DNA of 64,000 bases, taken from the NCBI GenBank assembly GCA_037482015.1, contig JBBFKT010000001.1:525854-589853 (forward strand). Direction: 5' to 3'. This stretch comes from Thermodesulforhabdaceae bacterium (GTDB taxonomy: Bacteria; Desulfobacterota; Syntrophobacteria; Syntrophobacterales; Thermodesulforhabdaceae). Of this stretch, positions 37,040-47,578 are shown one piece after another; position 1 is the stretch's first letter, and each line of letters starts with the position of its first letter. A model generated the notes under the pieces. That model made no database searches. It was given only the letters and a program-made list of their open reading frames with translations, and was not told the origin of the DNA. The position numbers and the translations under genes are program-made.

Positions 37040-37675
37040 ATGGAAGATGTAACAAAGGAAAGAATTTTATCCGCTGCAGAAAGACTCTTTGCAAGCAAAG
37101 GTTATGATGCGGTTACGATCCGCGAGATTACTTCAAAAGCTCGGTGCAATCTTTCTTTGGTTTATTACTACTTTGGAAGCAAGAAAAATCTCTATCTTGA
37201 GGTTTTCAAAAACCGATGGGCTCAACGAGCTAGAGAATTACACGAGACTTTCTTTGGAGCTATCGAAAAGCGAAAGCCTCAAACGCTTGAAGAAATTGTA
37301 AGAATTCTTACGGAAATCTATCTCGAGAGAAAAATGGATGCCGAAAATATCCAGGTTCATCTTCAGCTTATAGCTCGTGAACTCCAGAAACCCACTGAAG
37401 CGCTAGATTTTATTTTCCATGAGGTAATGAAGCCGTTTTTTACGAGGCTTGAAGAATTAGTCCGTCCTTTCATGAATCCTGCTGTGCTCCATGAGGATGT
37501 TGTGCTTTCACTCTTCAGCATTTTTGCTCAGATTATACATTTTATTCACTCTCGCCACGTGCTTCCCAAAATTATGGAACGCCCTTTTGACGCTGCGATG
37601 AAAGAATTATTGGTTAAGCACATAACGAATCTTTCCCTCCATGGCATGAATTCTTTAATGGTCAAGCAACACTAG
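37040..37675 (+). CDS. TetR-family transcriptional regulator
   Basis: A 211-residue one-component repressor. The N-terminal helix-turn-helix (about 8-55) reads RILSAAERLFASKGYDAVTI and then CNLSLVYYYFGSKKNLYLEV, the standard TetR pattern; the rest is an all-helical ligand and dimerisation domain resembling the CecR/AcrR-like C-terminal type. AAGGTGAG lies just before the ATG. The neighbouring methyltransferase gene begins 39 bp after its stop, so it may be a target and co-transcribed. The ligand is unknown. Confidence 0.9.
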   Translation: MEDVTKERILSAAERLFASKGYDAVTIREITSKARCNLSLVYYYFGSKKNLYLEVFKNRWAQRARELHETFFGAIEKRKPQTLEEIVRILTEIYLERKMDAENIQVHLQLIARELQKPTEALDFIFHEVMKPFFTRLEELVRPFMNPAVLHEDVVLSLFSIFAQIIHFIHSRHVLPKIMERPFDAAMKELLVKHITNLSLHGMNSLMVKQH

Positions 37676-37714
37676 GGGTTCTGTCGATTGAACTAACAAA
37701 AGGGAGAAAATGAT

Positions 37715-38719
37715 ATGCCGGATCAAGAAGAAAACAAAGCTCTACAAGTTCTTGATGGACTTAGAAGCTTTATGGAAAGCCGGGTGGTGTTTACGGCTGT
37801 AGAGCTTGGAATTTTCGATTTGATTGAGCGAAGTTCTTCAGCGCCTATGGCTCAAAATATCGCTAGCGAACTTCACACAGATTTGCGAGCCACTATGCGC
37901 CTTCTGGACTGTCTTGTAGCTCTCGGGTTTCTTAACAAGACAGACAAAGGCGAATACCAACTCAATGAAAGGGGATCCTACCTTACATCTTCTCATCCTT
38001 ATTCCGTGCTCCCAATGGTTCAACATCAGTCTTTTCTCTGGAAAAATTGGTCACACCTTACAGATGCTGTTCGCCACGGGTTTAATCCTTATCGCGAAGG
38101 GGTGATGAGTTCGCCGGAATCAAAGCGGGCTTTCATTCAGGCTATGCATGTAATTGCCAGAACACTGGCTAAGGATATTGTAGCAGGTTATGATGCATCT
38201 TGGGCGAAGAAGCTTCTCGATATTGGTTGCGCCTCCGGAACTTATGCCGTAGCTTTTCTTTCTGTTTATCCCACAATGAAAGCCGTCCTGTTTGATTTGC
38301 CTGATGTTATTCCCTTTGCCGAAGAACGCATTGAAAAGGCGGGACTTTCCGATAGGGTTTCTTTCATTGCCGGAGATTTCTACACCGACGAACTACCTGA
38401 AGGATGTGATCTGGTTTTTTTGTCTGCCATAATCCATCAAAATAGTCCCCAGGAAAACATTGATCTTTTCAAGAAAGTTTTTAGAGCTCTGGAGCCAGGG
38501 GGCAGAATTTTGATTAGAGATCATGTTATGAGTGAAGACAGAATCTGGCCCCCTGCTGGAACTCTTTTCGCTCTCAATATGCTTGTGGTAACTCCCGCAG
38601 GAGATACCTACACTTTTTCGGAGCTTTCCGAATTTTTAAAAGAAGCTGGTTTTGAAAACGTCCGACTTGTAAGATCCGGTCATAAGATGGATTGTCTGGT
38701 GGAAGCTCACAAGCTCTAA
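37715..38719 (+). CDS. SAM-dependent methyltransferase (O-methyltransferase type with N-terminal winged helix)
   Basis: A 334-residue enzyme of the plant-COMT/hydroxyneurosporene-methyltransferase type. The N-terminal dimerisation winged helix spans about 10-95 (RVVFTAVELGIFDLIERS), and the SAM-binding Rossmann domain is marked by KKLLDIGCASGTYAVAFL (near 164-181) and later LEPGGRILIRDH. It lies directly behind the TetR gene and ends in a 4-bp overlap with the convergent flavin oxidoreductase. The substrate, probably a small hydroxylated compound, is not identifiable from sequence. No biosynthetic cluster surrounds it. Confidence 0.83.
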   Translation: MPDQEENKALQVLDGLRSFMESRVVFTAVELGIFDLIERSSSAPMAQNIASELHTDLRATMRLLDCLVALGFLNKTDKGEYQLNERGSYLTSSHPYSVLPMVQHQSFLWKNWSHLTDAVRHGFNPYREGVMSSPESKRAFIQAMHVIARTLAKDIVAGYDASWAKKLLDIGCASGTYAVAFLSVYPTMKAVLFDLPDVIPFAEERIEKAGLSDRVSFIAGDFYTDELPEGCDLVFLSAIIHQNSPQENIDLFKKVFRALEPGGRILIRDHVMSEDRIWPPAGTLFALNMLVVTPAGDTYTFSELSEFLKEAGFENVRLVRSGHKMDCLVEAHKL

Positions 38720-39819
38720 GCGTTTTTCTCACTTTCTTTTTTATCTCTTACGCAGTATATGCCTTCGCCTTTTCTGGCGGGACCAAAACAGAGATTATCG
38801 GATACGCATAGAGCCGGTCGAATGTCTCCCTGTTGCCAGTGTTTTACGAGAAAAGGCTCACGGATAAGAGGGCGACTCATTGCAACAAAATCGGCGATCC
38901 CTTCGCGAATAATTTGTTCCGCCGTATCGTAAGATCGGATTCCTCCAACCAAAATAAGGGGAATTTTTACTGTGTTTTTAAGCCTTTTAGCAGCTTCTGC
39001 ATAATAAGGCGGAACCTTGTCTTTGCTTCTTTTGTGAATTCTTACAGGGATCAGATCGTTTGATATTATAGTTCCGCCACTTAACTCAATAGCATCGATG
39101 CCCTCCGATTCTAAAATACGCGCTGTCTCAACCATATCGTCCACTGATAAACCGCCTTCTAAGAAATCTTCTGAGTTCATTTTTATTAACACGGGAAAAG
39201 ATTCTCCCACTTCTTTTCTTATTGATCGTAGGACCTCAATAACTATTTGGGCTCTTCTTTTTACATCACCACCGTATGAGTCCGATCGCTTATTAAAATA
39301 TGGGGAGAGAAATTGACTCAAAAGATATCCGTGAGCGGCGTGAATCTGAACACCATCAAATCCAGCATCTTTGGCTCTTTTAGCAGCTTCCCCGAAACAG
39401 TTGACAATTCTGACAATATCTTCCTGTGACATCTCTCTCGCTTTTTTGAAAGCGCTTGGTGCTAAAGGGGTTAGGTCTTTTTTTTCCGAAATCCCAATAG
39501 CAAATGCCCCGGCGTGAGCAAGTTGAAGAACAATTTTTCCAGCTTTTTCATGGACTGCCGTTGTCATCTTTTTAAGACCATCTACAACTGAATCGTTATG
39601 GGCACCGAGTTGCCACGGACTTGCTTTGCCATCTTCCGATACGAAAGCATGACCTGTTATGATGAGTCCCACACCACCTTGAGCCAACTCAATCATCTTA
39701 TCTATAAGCTTTTCGGTTACTCTTCCATCTTCTTCTGTTGCAAGCCCTTCCCAGGTTGCAGATCTGACAAATCGGTTTTTGAGAGTCATAGATCCAATAT
39801 GTGCTTGCTCAAAAAGCAT
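38716..39819 (-). CDS. Old yellow enzyme family NADH:flavin oxidoreductase
   Basis: A 367-residue single-domain FMN TIM barrel without the C-terminal Fe-S/FAD module of 2,4-dienoyl-CoA reductases. Typical strings are MTLKNRFVRSATWEGLA, LQLAHAGAFA, GFDGVQIHAAHGYLLSQFLS, NKRSDSYGGD, LVGGIRSYDTAE and ADFVAMSRPLIREP. These enzymes reduce activated C=C bonds. The last residues contain CVSDNLCFGPARKGEGIYC, a small cysteine patch that may be a remnant cluster site. It is separated by 2 bp from the upstream HDOD gene on the same strand. The physiological substrate is unknown. Confidence 0.88.
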   Translation of the reverse strand: MLFEQAHIGSMTLKNRFVRSATWEGLATEEDGRVTEKLIDKMIELAQGGVGLIITGHAFVSEDGKASPWQLGAHNDSVVDGLKKMTTAVHEKAGKIVLQLAHAGAFAIGISEKKDLTPLAPSAFKKAREMSQEDIVRIVNCFGEAAKRAKDAGFDGVQIHAAHGYLLSQFLSPYFNKRSDSYGGDVKRRAQIVIEVLRSIRKEVGESFPVLIKMNSEDFLEGGLSVDDMVETARILESEGIDAIELSGGTIISNDLIPVRIHKRSKDKVPPYYAEAAKRLKNTVKIPLILVGGIRSYDTAEQIIREGIADFVAMSRPLIREPFLVKHWQQGDIRPALCVSDNLCFGPARKGEGIYCVRDKKESEKNA

Positions 39820-39821
39820 TT

Positions 39822-41333
39822 TTATCCTCCAGTTTTTTGAAGTGTGAACATTGTCAGACCAATACTGGTGAGCCGCGATACTATCCCAAAGCCCGTGAAA
39901 TGTTCTTCTGTTATTTCTTCTAAGCTGTTTCTGCTATCGGCGTATAGAAAACCTATGGTTTGTTTTTTAACGTTAATAGGTGCAACGCAACAGGGTATAT
40001 TAACAAACGATGAAATCAGGGGATGTTTGATAAGTTCAGCTATGTCGTTAGGGATTGCTTTGTTAATCCATATTGGGTCAGTGGTATTCATGAGGTGCGA
40101 AAATAGATGAGGTTTTGGTTCGTTTAGCGGAATTTTTTCCGGGAGAAGAAGAGCCCTTACGCCGGGGCGAATAAAGCTATGCCTTACAAAACAGGATTTT
40201 TTATCCGGGGTTAATAAGAGAAGGAGCACAACATCCATGTTTAAGCCTTTGTATATTAATTCCATAGCTAGCGAAAAAAAAGCATTAAGATCCTTAAACC
40301 CACTATGTATAAGCGACACTATGTCATTAGAGATATTTACGAACAAACGAAAGTCTATTTCGGACCTTTTCTCATCTAAAAGGATATCCTGTTCCTCAGT
40401 TTCATCTGTTTTGCTAGTATCAAGAATTGTTTCAGATGTGGGAATTGATTCTGAGTCGTATTCATGGGTAACCAAGACAGGGAGAAAATGGGCAAGCATG
40501 TTTTGAACTTCTCGAACACTTTCCTTGGTGATTTCCTTCAATTTTTCTTGCTTTAGTCTCAGGCTTTTTTCAAATTGTGTAAATTCCTTTTCAAAAGCAT
40601 TCAGAATATCGTTTATATGTTCCTCGGATTTGGAGGTTAGAATCTCTTTTTTAAAAAAATGCTTCTTTGTAAGTTCACACGCTACCTTTACACATAGAAT
40701 TTCAGGTGAAGAAACGTCTCCTGCGAAAAACCTTTCTAATATACTGGAGAGCTTCCATTTTGAAGTTATTTCCCTTGATAGATCTTTTACCGAAAAACCA
40801 AGTTCTTCTTTTTGAACTATTTCTAAATTTTGACCATTGCGTTTTGCCTTTTCTTCAATTTCTTCCAGCACATCAGGATCTATCAGCAGTTCTAAAGCCA
40901 ATTCTCCTATATCGTAAAGCAAACCGGAGATGTATATTTCCTCAGGATAGGGACAACGAATGGCGCTTCCCAGATTTCTTGCCATGATTGCTCTAGCAAG
41001 GCTACGGACGAACAGTTCAGATATTCTCTTTCTTCTTCCTTTTTTGATGAGATCATCCAGGAGAGCTAATCCCAGAGCAATACCTTTAACATTCTGCAAC
41101 CCTAGCAACATGATAGCTCGAGTAACTGTTTTTACGCGATCACCAGGGTTGAAAAAGGGACTATTGGCTATCTGGATTAGTTTTATAGCCATTCCTGGAT
41201 CACCGAGAATTTTTTCTGCAAGCTTTGGAACGGGTTCTTGTGAGTTTTCAAGAGAACTTATGAATTCCAGAGTTCTCCTAAATACCGGAAAACCTTCTTC
41301 CTCAATTTTTTGAAGGCATTGTGTGATGTCCAT
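39822..41333 (-). CDS. HDOD-domain protein with C-terminal GAF-like region
   Basis: A 503-residue cytoplasmic signalling protein. Residues about 15-210 form an HDOD domain (VFRRTLEFISSLENSQEPVP, LGDPGMAIKLIQIANSPFF, AIMLLGLQNVKGIALG), a degenerate HD fold common in chemotaxis and motility regulators. A coiled stretch follows (about 235-300), and the C-terminal third (about 330-500) resembles a GAF sensor (CVAPINVKKQTIGFLYADS). No output enzyme domain is present. It shares the strand with the flavin oxidoreductase downstream. Role unknown, with motility or surface behaviour plausible from the family. Confidence 0.72.
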   Translation of the reverse strand: MDITQCLQKIEEEGFPVFRRTLEFISSLENSQEPVPKLAEKILGDPGMAIKLIQIANSPFFNPGDRVKTVTRAIMLLGLQNVKGIALGLALLDDLIKKGRRKRISELFVRSLARAIMARNLGSAIRCPYPEEIYISGLLYDIGELALELLIDPDVLEEIEEKAKRNGQNLEIVQKEELGFSVKDLSREITSKWKLSSILERFFAGDVSSPEILCVKVACELTKKHFFKKEILTSKSEEHINDILNAFEKEFTQFEKSLRLKQEKLKEITKESVREVQNMLAHFLPVLVTHEYDSESIPTSETILDTSKTDETEEQDILLDEKRSEIDFRLFVNISNDIVSLIHSGFKDLNAFFSLAMELIYKGLNMDVVLLLLLTPDKKSCFVRHSFIRPGVRALLLPEKIPLNEPKPHLFSHLMNTTDPIWINKAIPNDIAELIKHPLISSFVNIPCCVAPINVKKQTIGFLYADSRNSLEEITEEHFTGFGIVSRLTSIGLTMFTLQKTGG

Positions 41334-41375
41334 AACCCCCTAAACTTGGTTTAATAAACGTCAGGATAGAGTAAA

Positions 41376-41407
41376 TTCCCTGCTCGGATCTGAGCACGAG
41401 CAGGGAA
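41376..41407. terminator. Hairpin terminating the chaperone operon
   Basis: Perfect arms TTCCCTGCTCG (41376-41386) and CGAGCAGGGAA (41397-41407), extendable by AT pairs, lie 46 bp after the clpB stop on the minus strand. T-runs are short, so termination strength is uncertain. Confidence 0.65.
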
Positions 41408-41452
41408 CAATTTACAGCGTCTCATTGATGAGATGTAATGTTAAAAGCCCCT

Positions 41453-44092
41453 TTACAAAGCGACGGCTTCAGAATTTGTTTGAGCATATTCTGGCACAAC
41501 AGTCAAAGCGCCATTTTCTAATTTAACATGAACAGTGGCTCCTTCTCTTATTTCCCCAGATATTATCGCTCGAGCAAGCATCGTTTCAAGATTCCTCTGA
41601 ATGTATCGTCTCAAAGGTCTCGCACCGTAAACAGGATCGTAGCCAGATCGAGCTATAAACTCACGTGCCTCATCAGAGAGCACAAGCTTAATGTGCCTGT
41701 CTTTTAATCGTTTTGCAACATCTTCTATCATGAGATCAACTATTCGTTTGATCTCTTCAAGTTTAAGCGTTTTGAATAGAATCACATCATCGACTCGGTT
41801 GAGAAACTCTGGCCTGAAATGACGTCTAAGTTCCGCCATAACGCTATTTCTGACCGACTCGGGAATTTCTCCGTTCGGTGTTAGTCCTTCGGTCAAATAA
41901 TGTGAGCCGATATTACTGGTCATAATGATGATGGTGTTTTTGAAGTCCACCGTTCGCCCATGACCATCCGTAAGTCGTCCATCGTCAAGAATCTGAAGAA
42001 GCAGGTTGAATACATCCGGGTGAGCCTTTTCAATTTCATCAAATAGGATAACCGAGTAGGGCTTTCTTCTTACGGCTTCGGTCAATTGTCCTCCTTCTTC
42101 ATATCCGACATATCCCGGAGGAGCTCCAATGAGCCGTGAAACTGTGTGTTTCTCCATGTATTCGCTCATATCAATGCGAATCATGTTTTCTTCCGTGTCA
42201 AAAAGAGCTTCTGCTAGAGTTTTGGCGAGCTCGGTTTTACCCACGCCAGTAGGTCCCAGGAAAATGAACGATCCTATGGGTCTTCTAGGATCTTTGATGC
42301 CCGATCGAGCGCGAAGCACAGCATCTGCTACCAATTGTACAGCTTCATCCTGACCAACTACTCGTCTATGGAGCACTTCGTCAAGCTTTAACAGTTTGTC
42401 TCGCTCGGTTTCGATTAGCTTTGATACGGGAATGCCAGTCCACCTCGACACAATTTCAGCAATTTCTTCTTCGGTAACTTCTTCTCGTAGTAGCCTTTTG
42501 CCTTTCTGAATTTTAGCCAGTTCTTCCTCTTTCTGAACCAGTTTAGCTCTTAGTTCAGGAAGTCGTCCATGCTTAAGTTCTGCGACTTTGTTCAGATCAT
42601 ACTGCCTTTCCGCAATCTCTATCTCTCGATTGACTCTCTCAATTTCTTCTCTAAGCGCCTGCACTTCCTTGATTGCGTTCTTTTCAGATTCCCATTGAGA
42701 TTTCATCACATCAGCTTTTGCTCGCAGTTCGGCAAGCTCTTTCTGCACATTCTCGAGCCTTTCTTTGCTTGCTCGATCAGATTCTTTTTTGAGCGCTGTT
42801 TCTTCGATTTCAAGTTGCATGATTCGTCGCATAACTTCATCGAGTTCCGAAGGCATTGAATCTATTTCTGTGCGGATCATAGCGCAAGCTTCATCCACAA
42901 GGTCTATTGCCTTGTCCGGTAAGAAGCGGTCGGTAATGTATCTGTGAGAAAGAACCGCTGCTGCAACAAGAGCGCTGTCATGGATCTTAACGCCGTGGTG
43001 GACCTCATATCTTTCTTTAAGGCCTCGAAGTATTGAAATTGTATCTTCAACCGAAGGTTCTTCAACAAGAACAGGCTGGAAGCGTCTTTCTAAAGCGGGA
43101 TCCTTTTCAATGTATTTTCTATACTCATCCAGTGTAGTGGCTCCGATGCAGTGGAGTTCTCCTCTGGCAAGCATTGGTTTTAGCATGTTTCCAGCGTCTA
43201 TTGCGCCTTCAGCCTTTCCGGCTCCAACGATTGTGTGCAATTCGTCGATAAATAGGATGATTCTGCCTTCCGATTGCTTAATTTCCTGGAGAACGGCTTT
43301 GAGTCGCTCTTCGAATTCTCCTCTGTATTTGGCACCGGCTATTAGAGCGCCCATGTCGAGAGCAAAAATGTTTTTATCTTTTAGCCCTTCAGGGACGTCG
43401 CCCCGGACAATTCGGTGAGCAAGCCCTTCAACAATTGCCGTTTTACCGACCCCCGGTTCACCAATTAGCACGGGATTATTTTTGGTTTTTCGGCTGAGTA
43501 TGCGAATAACACGCCGTATTTCGGCATCACGACCTATTACGGGATCAAGCTTACCACTACGAGCTTCCTGAACAAGATCACGTCCATACTTCTGAAGAGC
43601 TTCGTAAGTAACTTCAGGCGTTGCGCTCGTCACTCTCTGGTGACCTCTTACGGCGGTGAGAGCCTTTAGGATCGCATCTTTAGTGACCCCGAACTCCTGA
43701 AGGATACGCCCTAGAGACGTAGTATTTCCTTCATCTGCGATAGCCATCAGGATGTGTTCTACCGAAATATATTCATCTTTTAACCTTTTGGCTTCTTCTT
43801 CGGCTTTTACCAGAAGTTTTCCAAGCCGATGAGTAAGATAGACTTTCCCCGGTTCAATACCAGGTCCGCTTACTCGCGGCTTCTTTTCCAGTTCTTTCTC
43901 TACTCTAGTTTTCAAAGCTTCAATCGGGACACCCATAATTTGCATAAATCTGGGAACAAGACCGTCTGTCTGCTCAAGCAGAGCCATAAACAGATGTTCG
44001 GCATCCACTTCCTGGTGCCCATAGCGAATGGCTTTGGTTTGAGCCTGTTGTATGGCTTCTTGGGATTTTATAGTAAATTTACTGATATCCAT
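41453..44092 (-). CDS. clpB: ATP-dependent disaggregase ClpB
   Basis: A Hsp100 disaggregase that extracts polypeptides from aggregates with DnaK. The 879 residues run: N-domain (1-145), first AAA+ module with GEPGVGKT, a long coiled-coil middle domain (about 400-530) typical of ClpB rather than ClpA/ClpC, second AAA+ module with [16 protein letters not shown], and a C-terminal small domain ([19 protein letters not shown]). There is no IGL/F tripeptide for ClpP. It is last in dnaK-cbpA-cbpM-clpB, a coherent heat-shock unit, and is preceded by a strong palindrome that may set its expression level. Confidence 0.96.
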   Translation of the reverse strand: MDISKFTIKSQEAIQQAQTKAIRYGHQEVDAEHLFMALLEQTDGLVPRFMQIMGVPIEALKTRVEKELEKKPRVSGPGIEPGKVYLTHRLGKLLVKAEEEAKRLKDEYISVEHILMAIADEGNTTSLGRILQEFGVTKDAILKALTAVRGHQRVTSATPEVTYEALQKYGRDLVQEARSGKLDPVIGRDAEIRRVIRILSRKTKNNPVLIGEPGVGKTAIVEGLAHRIVRGDVPEGLKDKNIFALDMGALIAGAKYRGEFEERLKAVLQEIKQSEGRIILFIDELHTIVGAGKAEGAIDAGNMLKPMLARGELHCIGATTLDEYRKYIEKDPALERRFQPVLVEEPSVEDTISILRGLKERYEVHHGVKIHDSALVAAAVLSHRYITDRFLPDKAIDLVDEACAMIRTEIDSMPSELDEVMRRIMQLEIEETALKKESDRASKERLENVQKELAELRAKADVMKSQWESEKNAIKEVQALREEIERVNREIEIAERQYDLNKVAELKHGRLPELRAKLVQKEEELAKIQKGKRLLREEVTEEEIAEIVSRWTGIPVSKLIETERDKLLKLDEVLHRRVVGQDEAVQLVADAVLRARSGIKDPRRPIGSFIFLGPTGVGKTELAKTLAEALFDTEENMIRIDMSEYMEKHTVSRLIGAPPGYVGYEEGGQLTEAVRRKPYSVILFDEIEKAHPDVFNLLLQILDDGRLTDGHGRTVDFKNTIIIMTSNIGSHYLTEGLTPNGEIPESVRNSVMAELRRHFRPEFLNRVDDVILFKTLKLEEIKRIVDLMIEDVAKRLKDRHIKLVLSDEAREFIARSGYDPVYGARPLRRYIQRNLETMLARAIISGEIREGATVHVKLENGALTVVPEYAQTNSEAVAL

Positions 44093-44141
44093 TGTGAAAG
44101 TCCTCCTTACAGTCGTTTTTTAGGTAAAATTAAGATTGCAA

Positions 44142-44163
44142 ATTATCCCCGCAAGGGGATAAT
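44142..44163. promoter_or_regulatory. Perfect palindrome before clpB
   Basis: ATTATCCCC-GCAA-GGGGATAAT (44142-44163) lies 50 nt upstream of the clpB start. It has no T-run, so an operator, a processing hairpin or an RNA stability element is more likely than a terminator. Confidence 0.5.
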
Positions 44164-44236
44164 GCCCTTTTTAGTTAAGATTAGGTTTTAATTGATATTT
44201 TTTGGGAACTGGGAAGCTGCTTGGATTTATAAAGGG

Positions 44237-44579
44237 TTATAACACCGAACCTAGTTCATCAATCAATCGAGTAATCCGTTCTTCGAGAATTCTTACTCTT
44301 TCTTCCAATGCTTCAAGTCGGCTAAGAAGATCCAGAACAACACCAATTCCTGCGTAGTTGATGCCCAGTTCATTTCTTAAGCACGATTTTTCTCACTATA
44401 GGGACAGCAGATTCATCAAAAAGCCATGCCCCATCTGCAGGATCTTTTTCTACAGGATCTATAAGACCTAAACAGACAAATCGCTCGATAAGTTCTGGAT
44501 GTAAATCACACTGGGCAGCTATTTCTTCAATCTTCAGGTATGAACCTGACTTTGCGGACTTTACAAGATACGGTGTCAT
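44237..44579 (-). pseudogene. cbpM: Chaperone modulator CbpM, interrupted by a +1 frameshift
   Basis: CbpM binds the J-domain of CbpA and modulates it. The first frame (44579-44370) encodes 69 residues with the MerR-like start YLKIEEIAAQCDLHPELIER and ends at a TGA. Skipping one base near 44381 (codons GTG-C-TTA-AGA) continues as LRNELGINYAGIGVVLDLLS and then a coiled coil to a stop at 44237, giving the complete family layout and length of about 113 residues. The two halves are therefore one gene broken by one extra base. Pseudogenisation, assembly error, or programmed slippage at CTTA are all open. It sits between cbpA and clpB. Confidence 0.72.
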
Positions 44580-44664
44580 GATAGCATTACCTCCCGCTCC
44601 GGGATTCTTAAGTATTTAGTGCCGGCGTAGTGGCATACCGATGCCATTTTCTTTGGAGTAAGAC

Positions 44665-45609
44665 CTATCGAGGATTAAAAGTAGATACATCTTTTAACCT
44701 TTCGAATAACTCTCGTTCTTCTCGAGAAAGATGTTTAGGAACCATAATCTGCACGACAGCGTATAAATCACCCGGAGCACCCTTTGGGTTTGGCATTCCC
44801 TTGCCTCGAAGCCTCAACTTTTGCCCGCTTTGAGTTCCGGGAGGAATGCGAATTGTTACAGATCCTGCGATAGTTCCAACCGTTACGTCTCCACCGAGAG
44901 CTGCTTCCCAGGGAGTAATTGGAAGATTCATATACAAATCACGTCCTTCAAGTCGATATACAGGATGGGGCTCTATTTCCACCTTCAGATAAAGATCGCC
45001 ACTTCGGCCTCCTCCAATGCCCGGTTCTCCTTGACCGGCAAGACGAATCTTTTGCCCGGGCAGTATGCCAGCAGGGATTTTCACTTCGTAGGTTTTATTA
45101 CTGTTTGGCAAAGTGATAATCTTTTCAGCACCGTAATAGGCATCTTCGAGAGAAATTCTAATCGTCGCTTCCTGGTCTGCTCCATCACGGACTCTTGTAA
45201 ATCCGGATGTTCCGGTTCCGGCCTGACCTCTTCTCATGCCCCCAAAAAGCATTTCGAAGAAGTCGCTGAAGCCTGTTGAACCGCTTCCTTCAAAACCGAA
45301 TATATCTTCGAAAATCTTCCCTGTGCCCGGCCCAAATCCGAAGTGCACTTCCCAGCCTGGTGGTGGAGTAAAGTCCTGTCCGGCTTTCCAATTAGTTCCC
45401 AGTTGATCGTATCTTTTGCGCTTTTCTGGATCCTTGAGCACCTCGTAGGCTTCGTTGATTTCTTTAAACTTCTCTTCTGCTCCGGGTTCTTTGTTAACGT
45501 CCGGATGATATTTCCGCGCAAGCTTCCGGTATGCTCGCTGAATTTCCTCCTGAGTAGCCGTGCGAGGAACGCCAAGAATTTCGTAGTAATCTTTATATTT
45601 CACCGCCAT
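44665..45609 (-). CDS. cbpA: Type II DnaJ-like co-chaperone CbpA
   Basis: A 314-residue J-protein without a zinc-finger domain. The J-domain (5-70) contains the essential HPD in [11 protein letters not shown] Gly/Phe-rich linker follows (about 75-135), then two C-terminal beta-sandwich client domains (about 150-300, [20 protein letters not shown] and [19 protein letters not shown]). Lack of the CxxCxGxG repeats distinguishes it from DnaJ. It stimulates DnaK ATPase and delivers clients. It is 64 bp downstream of dnaK, separated by a perfect hairpin, and is followed by its presumed modulator cbpM. Confidence 0.92.
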   Translation of the reverse strand: MAVKYKDYYEILGVPRTATQEEIQRAYRKLARKYHPDVNKEPGAEEKFKEINEAYEVLKDPEKRKRYDQLGTNWKAGQDFTPPPGWEVHFGFGPGTGKIFEDIFGFEGSGSTGFSDFFEMLFGGMRRGQAGTGTSGFTRVRDGADQEATIRISLEDAYYGAEKIITLPNSNKTYEVKIPAGILPGQKIRLAGQGEPGIGGGRSGDLYLKVEIEPHPVYRLEGRDLYMNLPITPWEAALGGDVTVGTIAGSVTIRIPPGTQSGQKLRLRGKGMPNPKGAPGDLYAVVQIMVPKHLSREERELFERLKDVSTFNPR

Positions 45610-45638
45610 TTCCGATTACTCCAAGGACCTAGGAAGTA

Positions 45639-45661
45639 GGGGTGTAGCGATACTACACCCC
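45639..45661. promoter_or_regulatory. Hairpin between dnaK and cbpA
   Basis: A perfect inverted repeat GGGGTGTAG-CGATA-CTACACCCC fills the dnaK-cbpA gap. It could be an RNA processing or partial termination point that makes dnaK more abundant than the downstream genes. A similar but shorter hairpin TGGCAT-ACCG-ATGCCA (44631-44646) lies between cbpA and cbpM. Confidence 0.5.
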
Positions 45662-45673
45662 GCAATTTTGGGA

Positions 45674-47578
45674 TTATCGTTCTCTGAATTCAGCGTCTAT
45701 TACGTCGTCACTTCCAGAAGCCTTGCGCCCCCCAGCTTCGGCTCCACCGGCTCCACCGTGCTGCTGGGATGTGCTCTGCTGATATGCCGCTGCTGCGATC
45801 ATGTGGAGAGCCTGCTGGATGTCGCTGTTGAGTTGCTTGAATCGCTCAGCGCTTGTGCTTTCATCGTTAAGAGCTGCTTTAGCGTCCTCGATGAGTTTTT
45901 CACATCGGCTCTTTTCGTGAGGTGGCACTTTGTCTCCGAGTTCTTTGAGTGTCTTTTCGAGTTGATATGCGAGAGAATCCGTCTGGTTTTTCGCCTCGAC
46001 TCTTTCTTTTCGTTTACGGTCCTCTTCAGCATACTGTTCGGCTTCTCGGAGCATTCGTTCGATTTCGCCCTTATCCAGGTTCGTAGATTCCGTAATAGTC
46101 ACGGTCTGTTCTTTACCAGTTGCCATGTCCTTAGCTGTCACCTTGAGGATGCCGTTTGCGTCAGTGTCGAAGGTGACCTTAATCTGAGGCACACCTCTTG
46201 GTGCAGGCGGGATACCCTCAAGGCGGAATCTGCCGAGCACGCGGTTGTCTCGAGCCATATGACGTTCACCCTGGAGCACAACTATATCGACGGCTGTCTG
46301 ATTGTCTTCGGCGGTTGTAAAGATTTCTTCACGTCGGCAAGGTATTGTTGTGTTGCGCTCTATGAGTTTGGTCATGACGCCACCGAGAGTTTCTATACCG
46401 AGAGAAAGTGGTGTGACATCGAGGAGCACAACGTCTTTTACCTCGCCTTTAATTATTGCCGCCTGAATCGCTGCTCCAACTGCAACAACTTCGTCAGGGT
46501 TTACGCTCATGTTTGGTTCTTTGCCGCCGGTGAGTCGCTTTACCAGGGCTTGCACCGCCGGAATACGGGTCGAACCGCCCACGAGAATAACCTCATCTAT
46601 ATCCTTTTCGGTAAGGTTAGCATCAGCAAGAGCCTGTTTGACTGGTCCCATGCAGCGTTCAATAAGATCTGCAACTAGCGATTCGAATTTGGCTCGAGTA
46701 ATCTTCTTTACGAGATGCTTGGGTCCCGTTGCGTCGGCGGTGATGAACGGGAGATTGATTTCCGTCTCCATCACCGTGGAGAGTTCGCACTTTGCTTTTT
46801 CAGCTGCTTCGTATAGACGCTGTAGAGCCTGACGGTCATTTCGAAGATCTATCCCGGTGTCTTTTTTGAACTCGTCAGCTAGCCAATCGACTATTCGTTT
46901 GTCAAAGTCGTCGCCTCCCAGGTGTGTGTCACCGGCTGTTGAACGAACTTCACATACGCCGTCTCCAACATCGAGAATGGAAACGTCAAAGGTTCCACCG
47001 CCAAGGTCGAAAACAAGCACCGTTTCGTTCTTTTTCTTTTCTAGACCATAAGCGAGAGCAGCGGCCGTGGGCTCGTTGATGATTCTCAAAACCTTGAGCC
47101 CGGCTATTTCTCCCGCATTTTTGGTAGCTTGACGCTGAGCGTCATTGAAGTAAGCCGGCACAGTGATAACAGCTTCGGTTATTTTTTCGCCAAGGAACTT
47201 TGATGCATCTTCAACCAGCTTTCTTAGCACCTGAGCGGAAACTTCCTCAGGAGCTACAAGTTTTTCTCGGATGTCGAATCTAACAGCATCGTTGGGACCC
47301 TTAACAACCTTGTAAGGCACCATCTTGGATTCTTCTTCTACCTCATCCCAGCGCCTTCCTATGAAACGCTTTGCAGAATATATAGTAGCTGCCGGGTTCA
47401 GGATCGACTGTCTTTTTGCAATTTGTCCGACAAGTCTCTGACCATCTTCAGTAAATGCCACAACTGAAGGGGTTGTTCTGGATCCCTCGGCATTAGGAAT
47501 TACTGTAGCTTTGCCGTTTTCCCACACGGCAATAACAGAGTTAGTAGTTCCCAAATCAATACCTACCGCCTTTCCCAT
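45674..47578 (-). CDS. dnaK: Molecular chaperone DnaK (Hsp70)
   Basis: The cytoplasmic Hsp70. The 634-residue protein starts [20 protein letters not shown], has the ATPase signatures [14 protein letters not shown] and [14 protein letters not shown], the linker [15 protein letters not shown], a substrate-binding domain, a helical lid and a Gly/Ser-rich tail ending [10 protein letters not shown], the common DnaK C-terminus. GGAGG stands about 10 nt before the ATG. It leads the operon dnaK-cbpA-cbpM-clpB; grpE and hrcA are not here. Confidence 0.98.
   Translation of the reverse strand: MGKAVGIDLGTTNSVIAVWENGKATVIPNAEGSRTTPSVVAFTEDGQRLVGQIAKRQSILNPAATIYSAKRFIGRRWDEVEEESKMVPYKVVKGPNDAVRFDIREKLVAPEEVSAQVLRKLVEDASKFLGEKITEAVITVPAYFNDAQRQATKNAGEIAGLKVLRIINEPTAAALAYGLEKKKNETVLVFDLGGGTFDVSILDVGDGVCEVRSTAGDTHLGGDDFDKRIVDWLADEFKKDTGIDLRNDRQALQRLYEAAEKAKCELSTVMETEINLPFITADATGPKHLVKKITRAKFESLVADLIERCMGPVKQALADANLTEKDIDEVILVGGSTRIPAVQALVKRLTGGKEPNMSVNPDEVVAVGAAIQAAIIKGEVKDVVLLDVTPLSLGIETLGGVMTKLIERNTTIPCRREEIFTTAEDNQTAVDIVVLQGERHMARDNRVLGRFRLEGIPPAPRGVPQIKVTFDTDANGILKVTAKDMATGKEQTVTITESTNLDKGEIERMLREAEQYAEEDRKRKERVEAKNQTDSLAYQLEKTLKELGDKVPPHEKSRCEKLIEDAKAALNDESTSAERFKQLNSDIQQALHMIAAAAYQQSTSQQHGGAGGAEAGGRKASGSDDVIDAEFRER

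Noticed and set aside
45668-46678. A 336-codon plus-strand ORF
   Set aside because: It is entirely antisense to dnaK, a certain gene, and arises from the codon bias of that gene.
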